From: a virus
Virus record (IMG/VR): IMGVR_UViG_3300035681_000043
Location: 1-42,396 of that record
DNA length: 42,396 nt
Reading direction: 5' to 3' (one strand)
This document shows, piece by piece, positions 26,491-36,072 of the stretch. Position 1 is the first letter of the stretch, and every line of letters starts with the position of its first letter. The notes beneath the pieces are model-generated. The model did not search any database. It was not told the DNA's origin and saw only the letters and a program-made list of their open reading frames with translations. Both the position numbers and the translations under genes were made by a program.

Positions 26491-26736
26491 ATGGAAGTAG
26501 TAAAACAAATTACACAAGAACAATTAGAATTAATTTCAGGTCAGCACAAAGAATTAAACGATGCATTGGCTAATATAGGTTTATATGAGTCTCAAAAACA
26601 TGCTATTCTACATAGATTAGCAGACATAAATAGAGCCATCGAAGAAACAAAAAATAAACTTCAAGAAGAATACGGGGCTATTAATATAAATTTAGCGGAT
26701 GGATCTTATACTGAAATCAAACAAGAAGAGGTATAA
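26491..26736 (+). CDS. Coiled-coil protein (81 aa)
   Basis: The ATG at 26491 (MEVVKQITQEQLELISGQHK) is preferred over an upstream in-frame start overlapping the previous gene. Long amphipathic helices: ELNDALANIGLYESQKHAIL, HRLADINRAIEETKNKLQEE. Its C-terminus (YGAININLADGSYTEIKQEE) is beta-like. Probable chaperone or scaffold-type helper; overlaps the next gene by one base. Confidence 0.7.
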   Translation: MEVVKQITQEQLELISGQHKELNDALANIGLYESQKHAILHRLADINRAIEETKNKLQEEYGAININLADGSYTEIKQEEV

Positions 26737-26963
26737 TGGATTCAGTAGTTAGAAAAATAAGTATAGGCACTAATTATAAAGATGATGCGATGCATTATTC
26801 CGTGGGTCAAGAGGTTTATGGGGGGCATCGTATATCCTATATACTATTAGATCATTCTGATAATTCTTACAATATTTATATAAAGAAGGAAGAAGAAGTG
26901 ATGCCTTGGAAAAAGTTCAATTGCAATATGGCAATTTCGGTTGAATATGATTTAGAGTATTAA
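26736..26963 (+). CDS. Small hypothetical protein (75 aa)
   Basis: MDSVVRKISIGTNYKDDAMH, YSVGQEVYGGHRISYILLDH, SDNSYNIYIKKEEEVMPWKK, then FNCNMAISVEYDLEY. Beta-rich; overlaps both neighbours by one base, showing tight coupling to the GroES-like gene. Function unknown. Confidence 0.65.
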   Translation: MDSVVRKISIGTNYKDDAMHYSVGQEVYGGHRISYILLDHSDNSYNIYIKKEEEVMPWKKFNCNMAISVEYDLEY

Positions 26964-27610
26964 TGAACATGACAGCTGTATTCGATTTTATAATCAAACC
27001 AGTAGGGTCTAGATATAATAATAGCGTTGATATTGACGGTAAACAACTTATTGTAAACACAAGAATAGAAAGCTTTAAATCAGTTAACAAATTGGCAGAA
27101 GTGGTTTCAATACCATTAGCTATAGAAACTGATATAAAAGTTGGAGATATTATTGTAATACATCATAATGTGTTTAGAAGATTCTACGATATTAAAGGCA
27201 GACAAAAGAACAGTAGATCTTATTTTAAAGAGGATTTATATTTTTGTGCACCTGATCAGATATACTTATATAAACGGGATAACGAATGGCAATCTTTTGG
27301 AGATCGTTGTTTTGTAAAACCCGTAAAGAATAAAGACCAATTTAAGATGTCAAAAGAACAAAAGCATATTGGAATACTAAAATATGGTAATGACTCTTTA
27401 AACAAGCTTAAAATCAATCCTGGTGATCTTGTAGGGTTCAAACCTTTTGGAGAGTTTGAATTTATAATAGATGGCCAGAGATTATATTGTATGAAATCTA
27501 ATGATATTGTAATTAAATATGAATATAAAGGAGACGAAGCAACAGATAATCCAAGCTGGGCACAAAGCAGTATTGGAATTAATAAAAGTAGCGGAGGAAG
27601 CAATTCTTGA
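26963..27610 (+). CDS. Likely tandem GroES-fold (co-chaperonin-like) protein
   Basis: 215 aa. Residues ~15-105 contain GKQLIVNTRIE, a AEVVSIPLAIETDIKVGDII stretch (VGDIIVIHHNVFRRF like the GroES GDxVxF motif) and a strand end at APDQIYLYKR. Residues ~130-205 repeat this theme: HIGILKYGN, INPGDLVGFKPFGEFEFIID, GQRLYCMKSNDIVIKYEY, closely resembling the C-terminal half of GroES (GDxVxF...YxxxxxGxxYxxxxxxDIxxxx). Two GroES-like barrels in one chain is inference from these patterns. Overlaps the next ORF by 92 bases. Confidence 0.6.
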   Translation: MNMTAVFDFIIKPVGSRYNNSVDIDGKQLIVNTRIESFKSVNKLAEVVSIPLAIETDIKVGDIIVIHHNVFRRFYDIKGRQKNSRSYFKEDLYFCAPDQIYLYKRDNEWQSFGDRCFVKPVKNKDQFKMSKEQKHIGILKYGNDSLNKLKINPGDLVGFKPFGEFEFIIDGQRLYCMKSNDIVIKYEYKGDEATDNPSWAQSSIGINKSSGGSNS

Positions 27611-27794
27611 TAATGGCGAAGATGATTTATCAGCCGATAAATTGAAGAATGCAGCGGCTACAAAAAAGTTAGCTATATTTGATGCGTTTGAAATATTAAG
27701 CAGGATTCAAGAAGAAGAAAGAATGATAGAGGAATCCGAAAAGCAAACAGAAACAAAAGTGTTTAAAGGTTTTGCAGAGGGGAGGTCTAAATAA
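27519..27794 (+). CDS. Small terminase subunit candidate
   Basis: 91 aa. Helical: MNIKETKQQIIQAGHKAVLE, LIKVAEEAILDNGEDDLSAD, KLKNAAATKKLAIFDAFEIL, SRIQEEERMIEESEKQTETK. The KLKNAAATKKLAIFDAFEIL core is a widespread phage sequence directly preceding the large terminase gene. Position, size and helical content fit TerS; no direct DNA-binding HTH is obvious. The 92-base overlap with the GroES-like gene in another frame is unusually long, but the downstream part is unambiguous. Confidence 0.6.
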   Translation: MNIKETKQQIIQAGHKAVLELIKVAEEAILDNGEDDLSADKLKNAAATKKLAIFDAFEILSRIQEEERMIEESEKQTETKVFKGFAEGRSK

Positions 27795-30016
27795 TGTACG
27801 AACAAAATTTATACCAAATACTTGACAACCATATAAAACCAAGTGTAATAAAACAAAAAAACCGATTTAATAAATGGGAGTACGGATATAACAAAGAGCA
27901 TGATGTTGTTGTTATAAGTCGCACTGGTAAGATTGGTGAAATATATGAAATACAGAATCTTAAAATAGCTTTGCCTTTTATAGAGAAAGCTTATAAACGA
28001 TCTGACAAGAAAGAAGAACAATATTGGGAACAATCAGAATTCCCAAAAGAGCTTTCTAGAATTAAAAATGTATTTGATTGGAATAAATATCCAGACGTGT
28101 TTAAGGAACGTTGGTACGATTATATTGACCAAGAGTTTAAACATAGAGAAGAAGGTTTTGGATTTTATAATAATGGAAAACCCACATATATAACAGGTAC
28201 ACACTATATGTACTTGCAGTGGAGCAAGATAGATGTAGGTGCTCCCGATTTTAGAGAGTCTAATAGACTTTTCTTTATATTTTGGGAAGCTTGTAAAGCA
28301 GATGATAGATGTTATGGAATGTGCTATTTAAAGAATAGACGTTCTGGATTTTCATTCATGTCCTCTGCGGAATTAGTTAATCAAGCAACAATATCTAGTG
28401 ATGCCCGTTTTGGTATATTATCAAAGTCTGGAGCCGATGCTAAAAAGATGTTTACTGATAAGGTTGTTCCTATATCAATAAACTATCCTTTCTTTTTTAA
28501 ACCTATCCAAGATGGTATGGATAGACCTAAAACAGAATTAGCATATAGAATACCGGCGTCTAAACTTACGCGTAAGAAATTAGATACAAATGAGAAACTA
28601 GAAGAGCTTGATGGATTAGATACAACAATTGACTGGAAAAATACCGGAGACAATAGTTATGATGGTGAGAAGTTAAAACTTCTAGCACATGACGAAAGTG
28701 GTAAATGGGAAAGACCAGACAATATATTAAATAACTGGAGAGTTACAAAAACATGTTTAAGATTAGGGTCCAAGATCATAGGTAAATGTATGATGGGTTC
28801 TACTTCGAATGCATTAGATAAAGGAGGAGAAAACTTTAAGAAACTTTATTACAATTCAGATGTTACAAAAAGAAACCGCAATGGACAGACTAGCTCAGGA
28901 CTATATAGTTTGTTCATACCTATGGAATGGTCGTACGAGGGATTCATTGATACTCATGGCTTACCTGTCTTCGACACTCCAGAAAAACCGATAAAAGGTG
29001 TTGATGGTAAATGGATTGATGCGGGAGTTATCGAACACTGGCAAAATGAGGTTGAAGGCTTAAAATCTGACTCTGACGCTTTAAACGAATACTATAGACA
29101 GTTTCCAAGAACAGAACAGCATGCTTTTAGAGATGAGGCTAAACAAGCTTTATTTAATCTTACTAAGATATATGAGCAGATTGACTACAACGACGATTTA
29201 AGACATTCTAGTGTATTAACAAGAGGTAGTTTTCAATGGGAGAATGGGATACAAGATTCTAGGGTTATGTTCTATCCAAATAAAGACGGTAGATTCCTTA
29301 TTAGCTGGGTTCCCGATAAATTCTTACAAAACCGCGTAATAATAAAAGATGGTATGAAATATCCAGGTAATGAGCACTGCGGTGCCTTTGGTTGTGATAG
29401 TTACGATATATCAGGAACAGTAGATTCTAGAGGATCTAATGGTTCATTACACGGACTTACTAAGTTTACAATGGAAAACATACCTGTTAATCACTTTTTT
29501 TTAGAATATATTGCTAGACCACAAACAGCTGAGATATTTTTTGAAGAAGTATTAATGGCTTGCGTATTTTACGGAATGCCTATACTTGCAGAGAATAACA
29601 AAGCTAGGCTTTTGTATTATTTCAAGAGAAGAGGTTATAGAGGTTTTTCAATGAATCGTCCGGATAAAACGTGGAATAAATTATCACCAACAGAAAAAGA
29701 GATTGGAGGTATACCTAATTCAGGACAGGATATTATACAAGCACATGCTGCTGCTATAGAAACATATATTGAGAATCATGTTGGTATTCAAGGAGATAAT
29801 TGGGGATCCATGTATTTCCAACGTACCTTGAATGATTGGGCTCGATTTGATATTAGCAATAGAACAAAGCATGATGCATCTATTAGTTCTGGATTAGCAA
29901 TAATGGCGTGTAATAAACACATGTATTCTCCTGTATATGAAACGACTAAACAGTCAATTCCACTAAACTTTAAGAAATACGACAATAACGGCAATACTTC
30001 AAAAATAATACGATAA
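27794..30016 (+). CDS. terL: Terminase large subunit
   Basis: 740 aa, packaging motor ATPase and nuclease. ATPase N-half: a deviant Walker A region YLKNRRSGFSFMSS (~178-190), Walker B KLLAHDESG (~295-303), coupling motif GSTSNA (~335-340). Nuclease C-half: FGCDSYD (~532-538), with the acidic EEVLMACVFYG and the ILAENN segment (~598-602) as further metal ligands. The canonical GKT/S lysine loop is replaced by RRSGFS, which is usual for several tailed-phage terminases. Starts on the last base of the small subunit candidate and ends directly before the portal gene. Confidence 0.9.
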   Translation: MYEQNLYQILDNHIKPSVIKQKNRFNKWEYGYNKEHDVVVISRTGKIGEIYEIQNLKIALPFIEKAYKRSDKKEEQYWEQSEFPKELSRIKNVFDWNKYPDVFKERWYDYIDQEFKHREEGFGFYNNGKPTYITGTHYMYLQWSKIDVGAPDFRESNRLFFIFWEACKADDRCYGMCYLKNRRSGFSFMSSAELVNQATISSDARFGILSKSGADAKKMFTDKVVPISINYPFFFKPIQDGMDRPKTELAYRIPASKLTRKKLDTNEKLEELDGLDTTIDWKNTGDNSYDGEKLKLLAHDESGKWERPDNILNNWRVTKTCLRLGSKIIGKCMMGSTSNALDKGGENFKKLYYNSDVTKRNRNGQTSSGLYSLFIPMEWSYEGFIDTHGLPVFDTPEKPIKGVDGKWIDAGVIEHWQNEVEGLKSDSDALNEYYRQFPRTEQHAFRDEAKQALFNLTKIYEQIDYNDDLRHSSVLTRGSFQWENGIQDSRVMFYPNKDGRFLISWVPDKFLQNRVIIKDGMKYPGNEHCGAFGCDSYDISGTVDSRGSNGSLHGLTKFTMENIPVNHFFLEYIARPQTAEIFFEEVLMACVFYGMPILAENNKARLLYYFKRRGYRGFSMNRPDKTWNKLSPTEKEIGGIPNSGQDIIQAHAAAIETYIENHVGIQGDNWGSMYFQRTLNDWARFDISNRTKHDASISSGLAIMACNKHMYSPVYETTKQSIPLNFKKYDNNGNTSKIIR

Positions 30017-32419
30017 ATGATTTATACTAACAGTAATAGTTCTTTCCCAAGCCAGGTAGTACCTGATAGCGTAAAAGAGTCTCTAGAATATGGAGCTTTA
30101 GTAGGTAGAGCTATTGAAAACGAATGGTTTAGGGGAGACAGAGTAGGAGGAGCGGGAAACGATAGGTTTGGCTCTAACTGGCAAAACTTTCACAGATTAA
30201 GACTTTACGCTAGAGGCGAACAACCAATGCAAAAATACAAAGATGAATTATCCATTAATGGAGATTTGTCTTATCTTAATTTAGATTGGAAACCTATACC
30301 GATATTAGCTAAATTTGTGGACATCGTAGTAAATGGTATATCTAACAAGAGTTACAAAGTAAAAGCTTATGCTCAAGATCCAGCTTCTACAAAAGCAAAA
30401 ACTGATTATGCCGCTGGTATACTTAGAGATATGATGGCTAAAGATCTATTAGATGAAATACAAAACAAATTAGGTTCAAACTTATATAACTCATCGGATC
30501 CAAGCAACTTGCCAGAGAGCAAAGAAGAATTGGAAATGAGATTGCAGTTAGATTATAAGCCATCGATAGAAATAGCAGAGGAAGAAGTTATTAATCAAGT
30601 ATTGGCTACTAATAAATATGATTTAATAGCTAAGAGGTTAAACTACGATCTTACGGTAATTGGTATCGGATGTGCTAAAACGTCATGGAATCCTGCTAAT
30701 GGAATTGTTATTGATTATGTAGATCCAGCTTGTTTGGTTTATTCTTATACAGAAGATCCAAACTTTGAAGATGTTTATTATGTTGGAGAAGTAAAAGCTA
30801 TAAGTCTTGAAGAATTAAAAAAACAATTTCCTCAATTATCAGAAGATGAATTAAAGAGGATAGAAAAATATCCTGGAGATATGAATTATATTCGTAACTA
30901 TCCAGGTCAAAGCAATGATAATACAACAGTACAAGTACTATATTTTGAGTATAAGACATATTCAAACCAAGTATTTAAAATAAAACAAACAGAACAAGGG
31001 TTAGAAAAAGCTATTCAAAAAGATGATAGTTTTGATCCACCTGAGAATGATAATTTCAAAAGAGTTTCTAGAAGTATAGAGGTATTATATTCTGGAGCTA
31101 AAATTCTAGGCTACGAACAAATGTTAGAATGGAAATTAGCTGAGAATATGACACGTCCTTATGCTGATACGACTAAGGTACAGATGAATTATACTATCTG
31201 TGCGCCAAGAATATATAAAGGAAGAATAGAATCATTAGTTAGCAGAACAATCACGTTTGCTGATATGATACAACTAACGCATCTTAAATTGCAACAGGTG
31301 TTATCTAGAATGGTTCCAGATGGAGTATTCGTCGATGTTGACGGATTAGCTGAAGTTGATTTAGGTAACGGCACAAACTATAATCCAGCGGAAGCTCTTA
31401 ATATGTATTTCCAAACGGGGTCTATTGTAGGTAGATCAATGTCTCAAGACGGAGGTGTTAATCAAGGTAAAGTTCCTATTGTAGAATTACAATCATCAAA
31501 CGGGAATGCTAAGATCCAAGCTTTGATAGGTACTTATCAATATTATTTACAAATGATACGTGATGTTACCGGTCTTAATGAAGCTAGAGATGGAAGTACT
31601 CCAGATAGAGATGCTTTAGTAGGATTACAAAAGATGGCGGCTGCAAATTCAAATACTGCAACAAGGCACATAAAAGACGCGAGTTTATATTTAACATTAA
31701 GAACATGCGAAAACATTTCGTTACGCGTTAATGATTCTTTAAACTTTCCATTGACTAAGCAGTCTTTAATAGAGAGCATTTCGTTATTTAATGTTGAAAC
31801 TTTAAAAGAGATTGAAAATCTTAACTTACATGACTTTGGTATATTCCTTGAATTAGAACCAGAGGAAGAAGAAAAAGCGGCTTTCGAAAAGAATGTACAG
31901 ATAGCTTTACAGTCTGGAGGAATAGATTTAGAAGATGTTATTGACTTAAACAGAATTAATAACATTGACTTAGCTAATCAAGCTCTTAAATATAAAAGAA
32001 GAAAGAAACAAGAAAGAGATCAAGCTGTTCAACAAGCTAACATTAAAGCACAAGGAGAAGCTCAAGCTCAAGCATCTGAAGCGGCTGCTATGGCAGAGGT
32101 ACAAAAGAGAGAAGCAATTGCTCAAACTGAAATTCAAATATTACAAGCAAAAGCTAATTTGGAATTACAAAGAATGCAACAAGAATTACAGAATAAAAAA
32201 ATATTGTTAGCAGAGCAATTCAAGTATGATTTTGAATTAGGTAAAATGCAAGTAGATATTGCTAATGAAAAGTTAAGTCAAGCAGAAGATCGTAAAGACC
32301 AGAGAACTAAGATACAAGCAACACAACAATCAGAGTTAATTGAACAAAGAAAGAATAATACTTTGCCAAAAAACTTTGAAGATCAAGGGGCTAGTGAGTT
32401 TGATTTAGCTCTTATGTAA
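30017..32419 (+). CDS. Portal protein
   Basis: 800 aa, directly after terL (no gap). N-terminal half: LEYGALVGRAIENEWFRGDR, FHRLRLYARGEQPMQKYK, WKPIPILAKFVDIVVNGISN, then the central wing region with ASNPIV-like WNPANGIVIDYVDPACLV. VTGLNEARDGSTPDRDALVG (~519-538) is the familiar late portal motif of this phage type. The last ~150 residues are a long Ala/Gln/Glu coiled coil (QAQASEAAAMAEVQKREAIA) like a crown or barrel. Forms the dodecameric DNA gate. Confidence 0.88.
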   Translation: MIYTNSNSSFPSQVVPDSVKESLEYGALVGRAIENEWFRGDRVGGAGNDRFGSNWQNFHRLRLYARGEQPMQKYKDELSINGDLSYLNLDWKPIPILAKFVDIVVNGISNKSYKVKAYAQDPASTKAKTDYAAGILRDMMAKDLLDEIQNKLGSNLYNSSDPSNLPESKEELEMRLQLDYKPSIEIAEEEVINQVLATNKYDLIAKRLNYDLTVIGIGCAKTSWNPANGIVIDYVDPACLVYSYTEDPNFEDVYYVGEVKAISLEELKKQFPQLSEDELKRIEKYPGDMNYIRNYPGQSNDNTTVQVLYFEYKTYSNQVFKIKQTEQGLEKAIQKDDSFDPPENDNFKRVSRSIEVLYSGAKILGYEQMLEWKLAENMTRPYADTTKVQMNYTICAPRIYKGRIESLVSRTITFADMIQLTHLKLQQVLSRMVPDGVFVDVDGLAEVDLGNGTNYNPAEALNMYFQTGSIVGRSMSQDGGVNQGKVPIVELQSSNGNAKIQALIGTYQYYLQMIRDVTGLNEARDGSTPDRDALVGLQKMAAANSNTATRHIKDASLYLTLRTCENISLRVNDSLNFPLTKQSLIESISLFNVETLKEIENLNLHDFGIFLELEPEEEEKAAFEKNVQIALQSGGIDLEDVIDLNRINNIDLANQALKYKRRKKQERDQAVQQANIKAQGEAQAQASEAAAMAEVQKREAIAQTEIQILQAKANLELQRMQQELQNKKILLAEQFKYDFELGKMQVDIANEKLSQAEDRKDQRTKIQATQQSELIEQRKNNTLPKNFEDQGASEFDLALM

Positions 32420-32454
32420 AAAAAAAATATTAACCAATTTTATATTATTATATT

Positions 32455-33660
32455 ATGTCAGAGAACGTAAAACAAGAAGGAAGTTTTAAAATGCAAAAAC
32501 CAAAACCTGCTGCAAGAAAATTAAACAAACCTGTAGAGGTTACAAAAATTGATTTAAGAACACCTAAAGAAAATACTGATGCCATTCAAGAGCAAGTCAC
32601 AAATGAAAGCGTGCTACAGTCAGAACAGCCCCAAATGGGATTGCAAGAAGTGGAGCAAGGAAACGCCAAACAAGAAGTCGTTACCATTAAAATTGAAAAC
32701 GAAAAAGAAGTAACGGAAATTAATCAACAACCTGTTGCGGTTATACAAGAAATCTCGAATGAAGAAATAAACGCTTCATCTGCAGAACTTGAAGCTGAAG
32801 CTGTTGAAGCATTCAATGAGCTAGAGAAAACCGGAAGACAATTACCGGAGAACATCGAAAAGCTTGTATCTTTTATGGAGGACACAGGTGGTACCGTTGA
32901 AGACTACGTTAGATTGAATGCAGATTATTCAAATATTAATAATGAAGTATTATTAAAAGAATATTATAAAAAAACTAGACCTCATCTTAATGAAGAAGAA
33001 ATTGAATTCCTAATGGAAGACAGATTCTCTTATGATGAAGATGATGACGATGAGCGAGATATCCGTAAAAAGAAACTCGCATTTAAAGAAGAAGTTGCAA
33101 AAGCTAAGGGGTTTTTAGAAGATCTAAAAAGTAAATATTATGAGGAAGTTAAGTTACGACCTAGTATAAATAAGGATCAACAAAAAGCACTTGACTTTTT
33201 CAATAGATACCAAACAGAGCAGGAAATTGTGGAAACACAACATTCTAAATTTAAGAGCGACACAAAGAATTTTTTCTCTCAAGATTTCAAAGGTTTTGAT
33301 TTCAAATTGGGTGAAAAGAATTTTAGATATGGAGTTCAAAATACAGAAGTTGTGGCAGATAAACAATCAAACATTACCAATCTAGTCAAGAGGTTCTTGA
33401 ACGATAAAGGGGAGGTTACAGATTTGAAAGGTTATCACAAAGCAATGTATGCTGCAGAAAATGTAGATGCTTTAGCTAATCATTTCTATGAGCAAGGTAA
33501 AGCTGATGCCGTTAAAGAGATAACCGCAAAATCTAATAATATATCTGCTACGCCTAGACAAACGGCATCTGGCGAGATATTTGTTAATGGATTTAAAGTT
33601 AAAGCAATTAATGGTGTTGATTCTACGAAATTAAAAATAAAAAGTAAATTTAACAACTAA
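32455..33660 (+). CDS. Scaffold-like protein upstream of MCP
   Basis: 401 aa. The first ~110 residues are Gln/Glu/Lys-rich and disordered (MSENVKQEGSFKMQKPKPAA), then an acidic helical body: AEAVEAFNELEKTGRQLPE, MEDRFSYDEDDDDERDIRK, KLAFKEEVAKAKGFLED. Ends ATPRQTASGEIFVNGFKVK. An acidic, helical, moderately long protein between portal and capsid is the usual place for a scaffold. No protease motif seen. Confidence 0.72.
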   Translation: MSENVKQEGSFKMQKPKPAARKLNKPVEVTKIDLRTPKENTDAIQEQVTNESVLQSEQPQMGLQEVEQGNAKQEVVTIKIENEKEVTEINQQPVAVIQEISNEEINASSAELEAEAVEAFNELEKTGRQLPENIEKLVSFMEDTGGTVEDYVRLNADYSNINNEVLLKEYYKKTRPHLNEEEIEFLMEDRFSYDEDDDDERDIRKKKLAFKEEVAKAKGFLEDLKSKYYEEVKLRPSINKDQQKALDFFNRYQTEQEIVETQHSKFKSDTKNFFSQDFKGFDFKLGEKNFRYGVQNTEVVADKQSNITNLVKRFLNDKGEVTDLKGYHKAMYAAENVDALANHFYEQGKADAVKEITAKSNNISATPRQTASGEIFVNGFKVKAINGVDSTKLKIKSKFNN

Positions 33661-33672
33661 AATTAAAAAATT

Positions 33673-35124
33673 ATGGCAGATGTAACGCCTCAATTTGGGT
33701 CGATTAAACCGTCTCAAAAACAACAAGCTTTAGATACAAACTATTTAAACTTTACAGATCCCGCTAACGCGAATTTTGTATCTTTTGCAGAACAATATTT
33801 ACCAGAAATATATGAGTCTGAAGTAGAACGCTACGGAAACAGAACTCTTTCTGGATTCTTACGTATGGTAGGAGCTGAAATGCCTATGGCTTCAGATCAG
33901 GTTATTTGGTCAGAACAAAACAGATTACACATTGCTTATACAGGTGTTGATGTTGTAAGTGCTGCGGCAAATACATTACTTATCCCTGTTGACTTAACTC
34001 CAGCTGATCCAAAAAATTTCGTACAAAACGTTATTTCTATTAATCAGACTATCGTTATTATGAATCCTACTACAGGATTAGAAGTAAAAGCTGTAGTTAC
34101 CGCTAGTAATATTACTACTGGTGCTTTAACAGTTGCTCCTTATACTGCTGCTACTTTAGCTGCTGCTGGATTCACAGATGCAATGGATGATTTAAAGATC
34201 TTCGTTTATGGTTCTGAATATAGAAAAGGATCTACGTTAGCTAATGATTCTTACACAAGCATCGAACCATCATTCACTCAGTTCAATAACTCTCCAATTA
34301 TTATCCGTAATAAATATGTAGTTAATGGATCGGATACAGCTCAAATCGGGTGGGTAGAAATTGCTACTGAAGACGGAGCTGGTGGATATATGTGGTACTT
34401 AAAAGCAGAGTCTGAAACAAGATTACGTTTCGAAGATTACTTAGAAATGGCAGTTGTAGAAGGCGAGTTGGCTGCTACTGGCTCTGCTGCTTTAACAGCT
34501 GGTAAGAAAGGTACGCAAGGTTTATTCGCTGCAATTGAAGAAAGAGGTAACGTATTAAACAACTTTACTGCTGCTGCTGGACTAACTGAATTTGATTCTA
34601 TCTTAAGAAACTTAGATACTCAAGGAGCTATTGAAGAAAACATGCTTTTCTTAAACCGTCAAACTTCATTAGATTTTGATGATATGTTAGCTGCTTTATC
34701 TTCTGGTGCTGCTGGAGGGGTTGCTTACGGTTTATTTGAAAACTCAGAAGAAATGGCATTGAACTTAGGTTTCTCAGGTTTCCGTAGAGGGTCTTATGAT
34801 TTCTACAAAACTGACTGGAAATACTTAAACGACGCATCGACTAGAGGGGGTATGACTAAATCAGCTATTGATGGTGTATTAGTACCTGCTGGAACTTCTA
34901 CAGTTTACGATCAAGTATTAGGTACAAATATTCGTAGACCATTCTTACATGTTCGTTATAGAGCTTCTCAAGCTGACGATAGAAGAATGAAATCTTGGGT
35001 ATTAGGTTCTGTTGGTGGTGCATATACATCTGATTTAGATGCAATGGAGGTTAACTTCTTGTCTGAAAGATGTTTATGTGTACAAGGTGCTAATAACTTC
35101 GTGTTATTCACTTCAGTATCCTAG
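33673..35124 (+). CDS. Major capsid protein
   Basis: 483 aa. MADVTPQFGSIKPSQKQQAL, LPEIYESEVERYGNRTLSGF near the start; TEFDSILRNLDTQGAIEENM, LFLNRQTSLDFDDMLAALSS, ENSEEMALNLGFSGFRRGSY and DFYKTDWKYLNDASTRGGM in the C-terminal half. This last series is the recognisable capsid signature of flavobacterial and crAss-like phages and fits an HK97-type fold. Codon use is notably A/T-ending but G-richer than flanking genes, with a clean leader, consistent with high expression. A strong terminator follows. Confidence 0.9.
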   Translation: MADVTPQFGSIKPSQKQQALDTNYLNFTDPANANFVSFAEQYLPEIYESEVERYGNRTLSGFLRMVGAEMPMASDQVIWSEQNRLHIAYTGVDVVSAAANTLLIPVDLTPADPKNFVQNVISINQTIVIMNPTTGLEVKAVVTASNITTGALTVAPYTAATLAAAGFTDAMDDLKIFVYGSEYRKGSTLANDSYTSIEPSFTQFNNSPIIIRNKYVVNGSDTAQIGWVEIATEDGAGGYMWYLKAESETRLRFEDYLEMAVVEGELAATGSAALTAGKKGTQGLFAAIEERGNVLNNFTAAAGLTEFDSILRNLDTQGAIEENMLFLNRQTSLDFDDMLAALSSGAAGGVAYGLFENSEEMALNLGFSGFRRGSYDFYKTDWKYLNDASTRGGMTKSAIDGVLVPAGTSTVYDQVLGTNIRRPFLHVRYRASQADDRRMKSWVLGSVGGAYTSDLDAMEVNFLSERCLCVQGANNFVLFTSVS

Positions 35125-35144
35125 TCTAACAATTAGTGTAGATT

Positions 35145-35176
35145 TTACCCTCGTTGAAATTACGAGGGTAATTTTT
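35145..35176 (+). terminator. Rho-independent terminator after MCP
   Basis: TTACCCTCGT (35145-35154) and ACGAGGGTAA (35162-35171) form a perfect 10-bp stem with a 7-base loop, followed by TTTTTACTCTTTTTT. The best terminator in the window; it would isolate the capsid message from downstream genes or set their ratio. Confidence 0.9.
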
Positions 35177-35223
35177 ACTCTTTTTTACTCTTCAAATTAA
35201 AAAATAATTAATTATATCATATT

Positions 35224-35997
35224 ATGTCAAAAGAAAAAACAACTCCACAAACAGGTGGAGACACGTGGGAAGTTAAAGACCGCACTTATCTATTAATGGG
35301 ACCGCATAGTCCATTAACTTATACAATATCATCAAGACACTCTAGAAGGTTCCCATTGTTATGGTTTGATCCAGAAACAAAAGAACAAAGAGAATTGAGA
35401 TATGCAACAAATCAGAATTCGCCGTTTGTAAGCGAACAAAAAGGAGAAGCTACTCTTGGACACATTATGTTTAAGAATGGTGTTCTTACAGTTTCAAAAG
35501 ATCAACAAAATTTACAAAAGCTATTATCTCTTTATCATCCAATGCTAAATAGAAAGTATAGAGAATTTGATGCTGTAGTAACTGCTATAGACGAATTAGA
35601 TTACTTAGAACTAGAATTAGAAGCTATGACAGCTGCCTCAGGTATGGATGTTGATCAAGCAGAATCTATTTTAAGAGTTGAATTAGGATCTAAAGTTTCT
35701 AAAATGACATCTAAAGAAATAAAAAGAGATTTACTAATATTTGCTAAAAGAAACCCTGGGTTATTTTTAGATTTAGTTAACGATGAAAACATTCAACTTC
35801 GCAATTTCGCTATTAAAGCATGTGAAGCAAACATTATAAAGCTATCGCAAGATCAACGCGATTTCAAATGGGCAGCTAATGGTAAAAAACTAATGACTGT
35901 ACCTTTTGATGAAAATCCGTATTCGGCTATGGCTGCTTTTTTCAAAACAGATGAGGGGATAGAGGTATTCCAGTCTATTGAGAAAAAATTTCAATAA
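35224..35997 (+). CDS. Structural/head-associated protein of unknown role
   Basis: 257 aa. MSKEKTTPQTGGDTWEVKDR, LLMGPHSPLTYTISSRHSRR, FPLLWFDPETKEQRELRYAT, GHIMFKNGVLTVSKDQQNL, then a helical acidic C-terminal half (LELELEAMTAASGMDVDQAE, KRDLLIFAKRNPGLFLDLVN). A beta N-terminal and helical C-terminal half. Position between MCP and the ring-like proteins matches a conserved gene in related phages. Precise function unknown. Confidence 0.65.
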   Translation: MSKEKTTPQTGGDTWEVKDRTYLLMGPHSPLTYTISSRHSRRFPLLWFDPETKEQRELRYATNQNSPFVSEQKGEATLGHIMFKNGVLTVSKDQQNLQKLLSLYHPMLNRKYREFDAVVTAIDELDYLELELEAMTAASGMDVDQAESILRVELGSKVSKMTSKEIKRDLLIFAKRNPGLFLDLVNDENIQLRNFAIKACEANIIKLSQDQRDFKWAANGKKLMTVPFDENPYSAMAAFFKTDEGIEVFQSIEKKFQ

Positions 35998-36008
35998 CAC
36001 GTAATACT

Positions 36009-36056
36009 AATATTAGGGCGGCTATTGCGTAATAACGCGGTAGCTGCCTAAATATT
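36009..36056 (+). terminator. Large hairpin between structural genes
   Basis: AATATT (36009-36014) and AATATT (36051-36056) close a long imperfect stem containing GGCGGCTA/TAGCTGCC and TGCGT/ACGC(G) around an AATA loop. No T-run follows. Could be a processing or RNA-stability element in the late message. Confidence 0.55.
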
Positions 36057-36072
36057 ATAATAAAAACAAACA

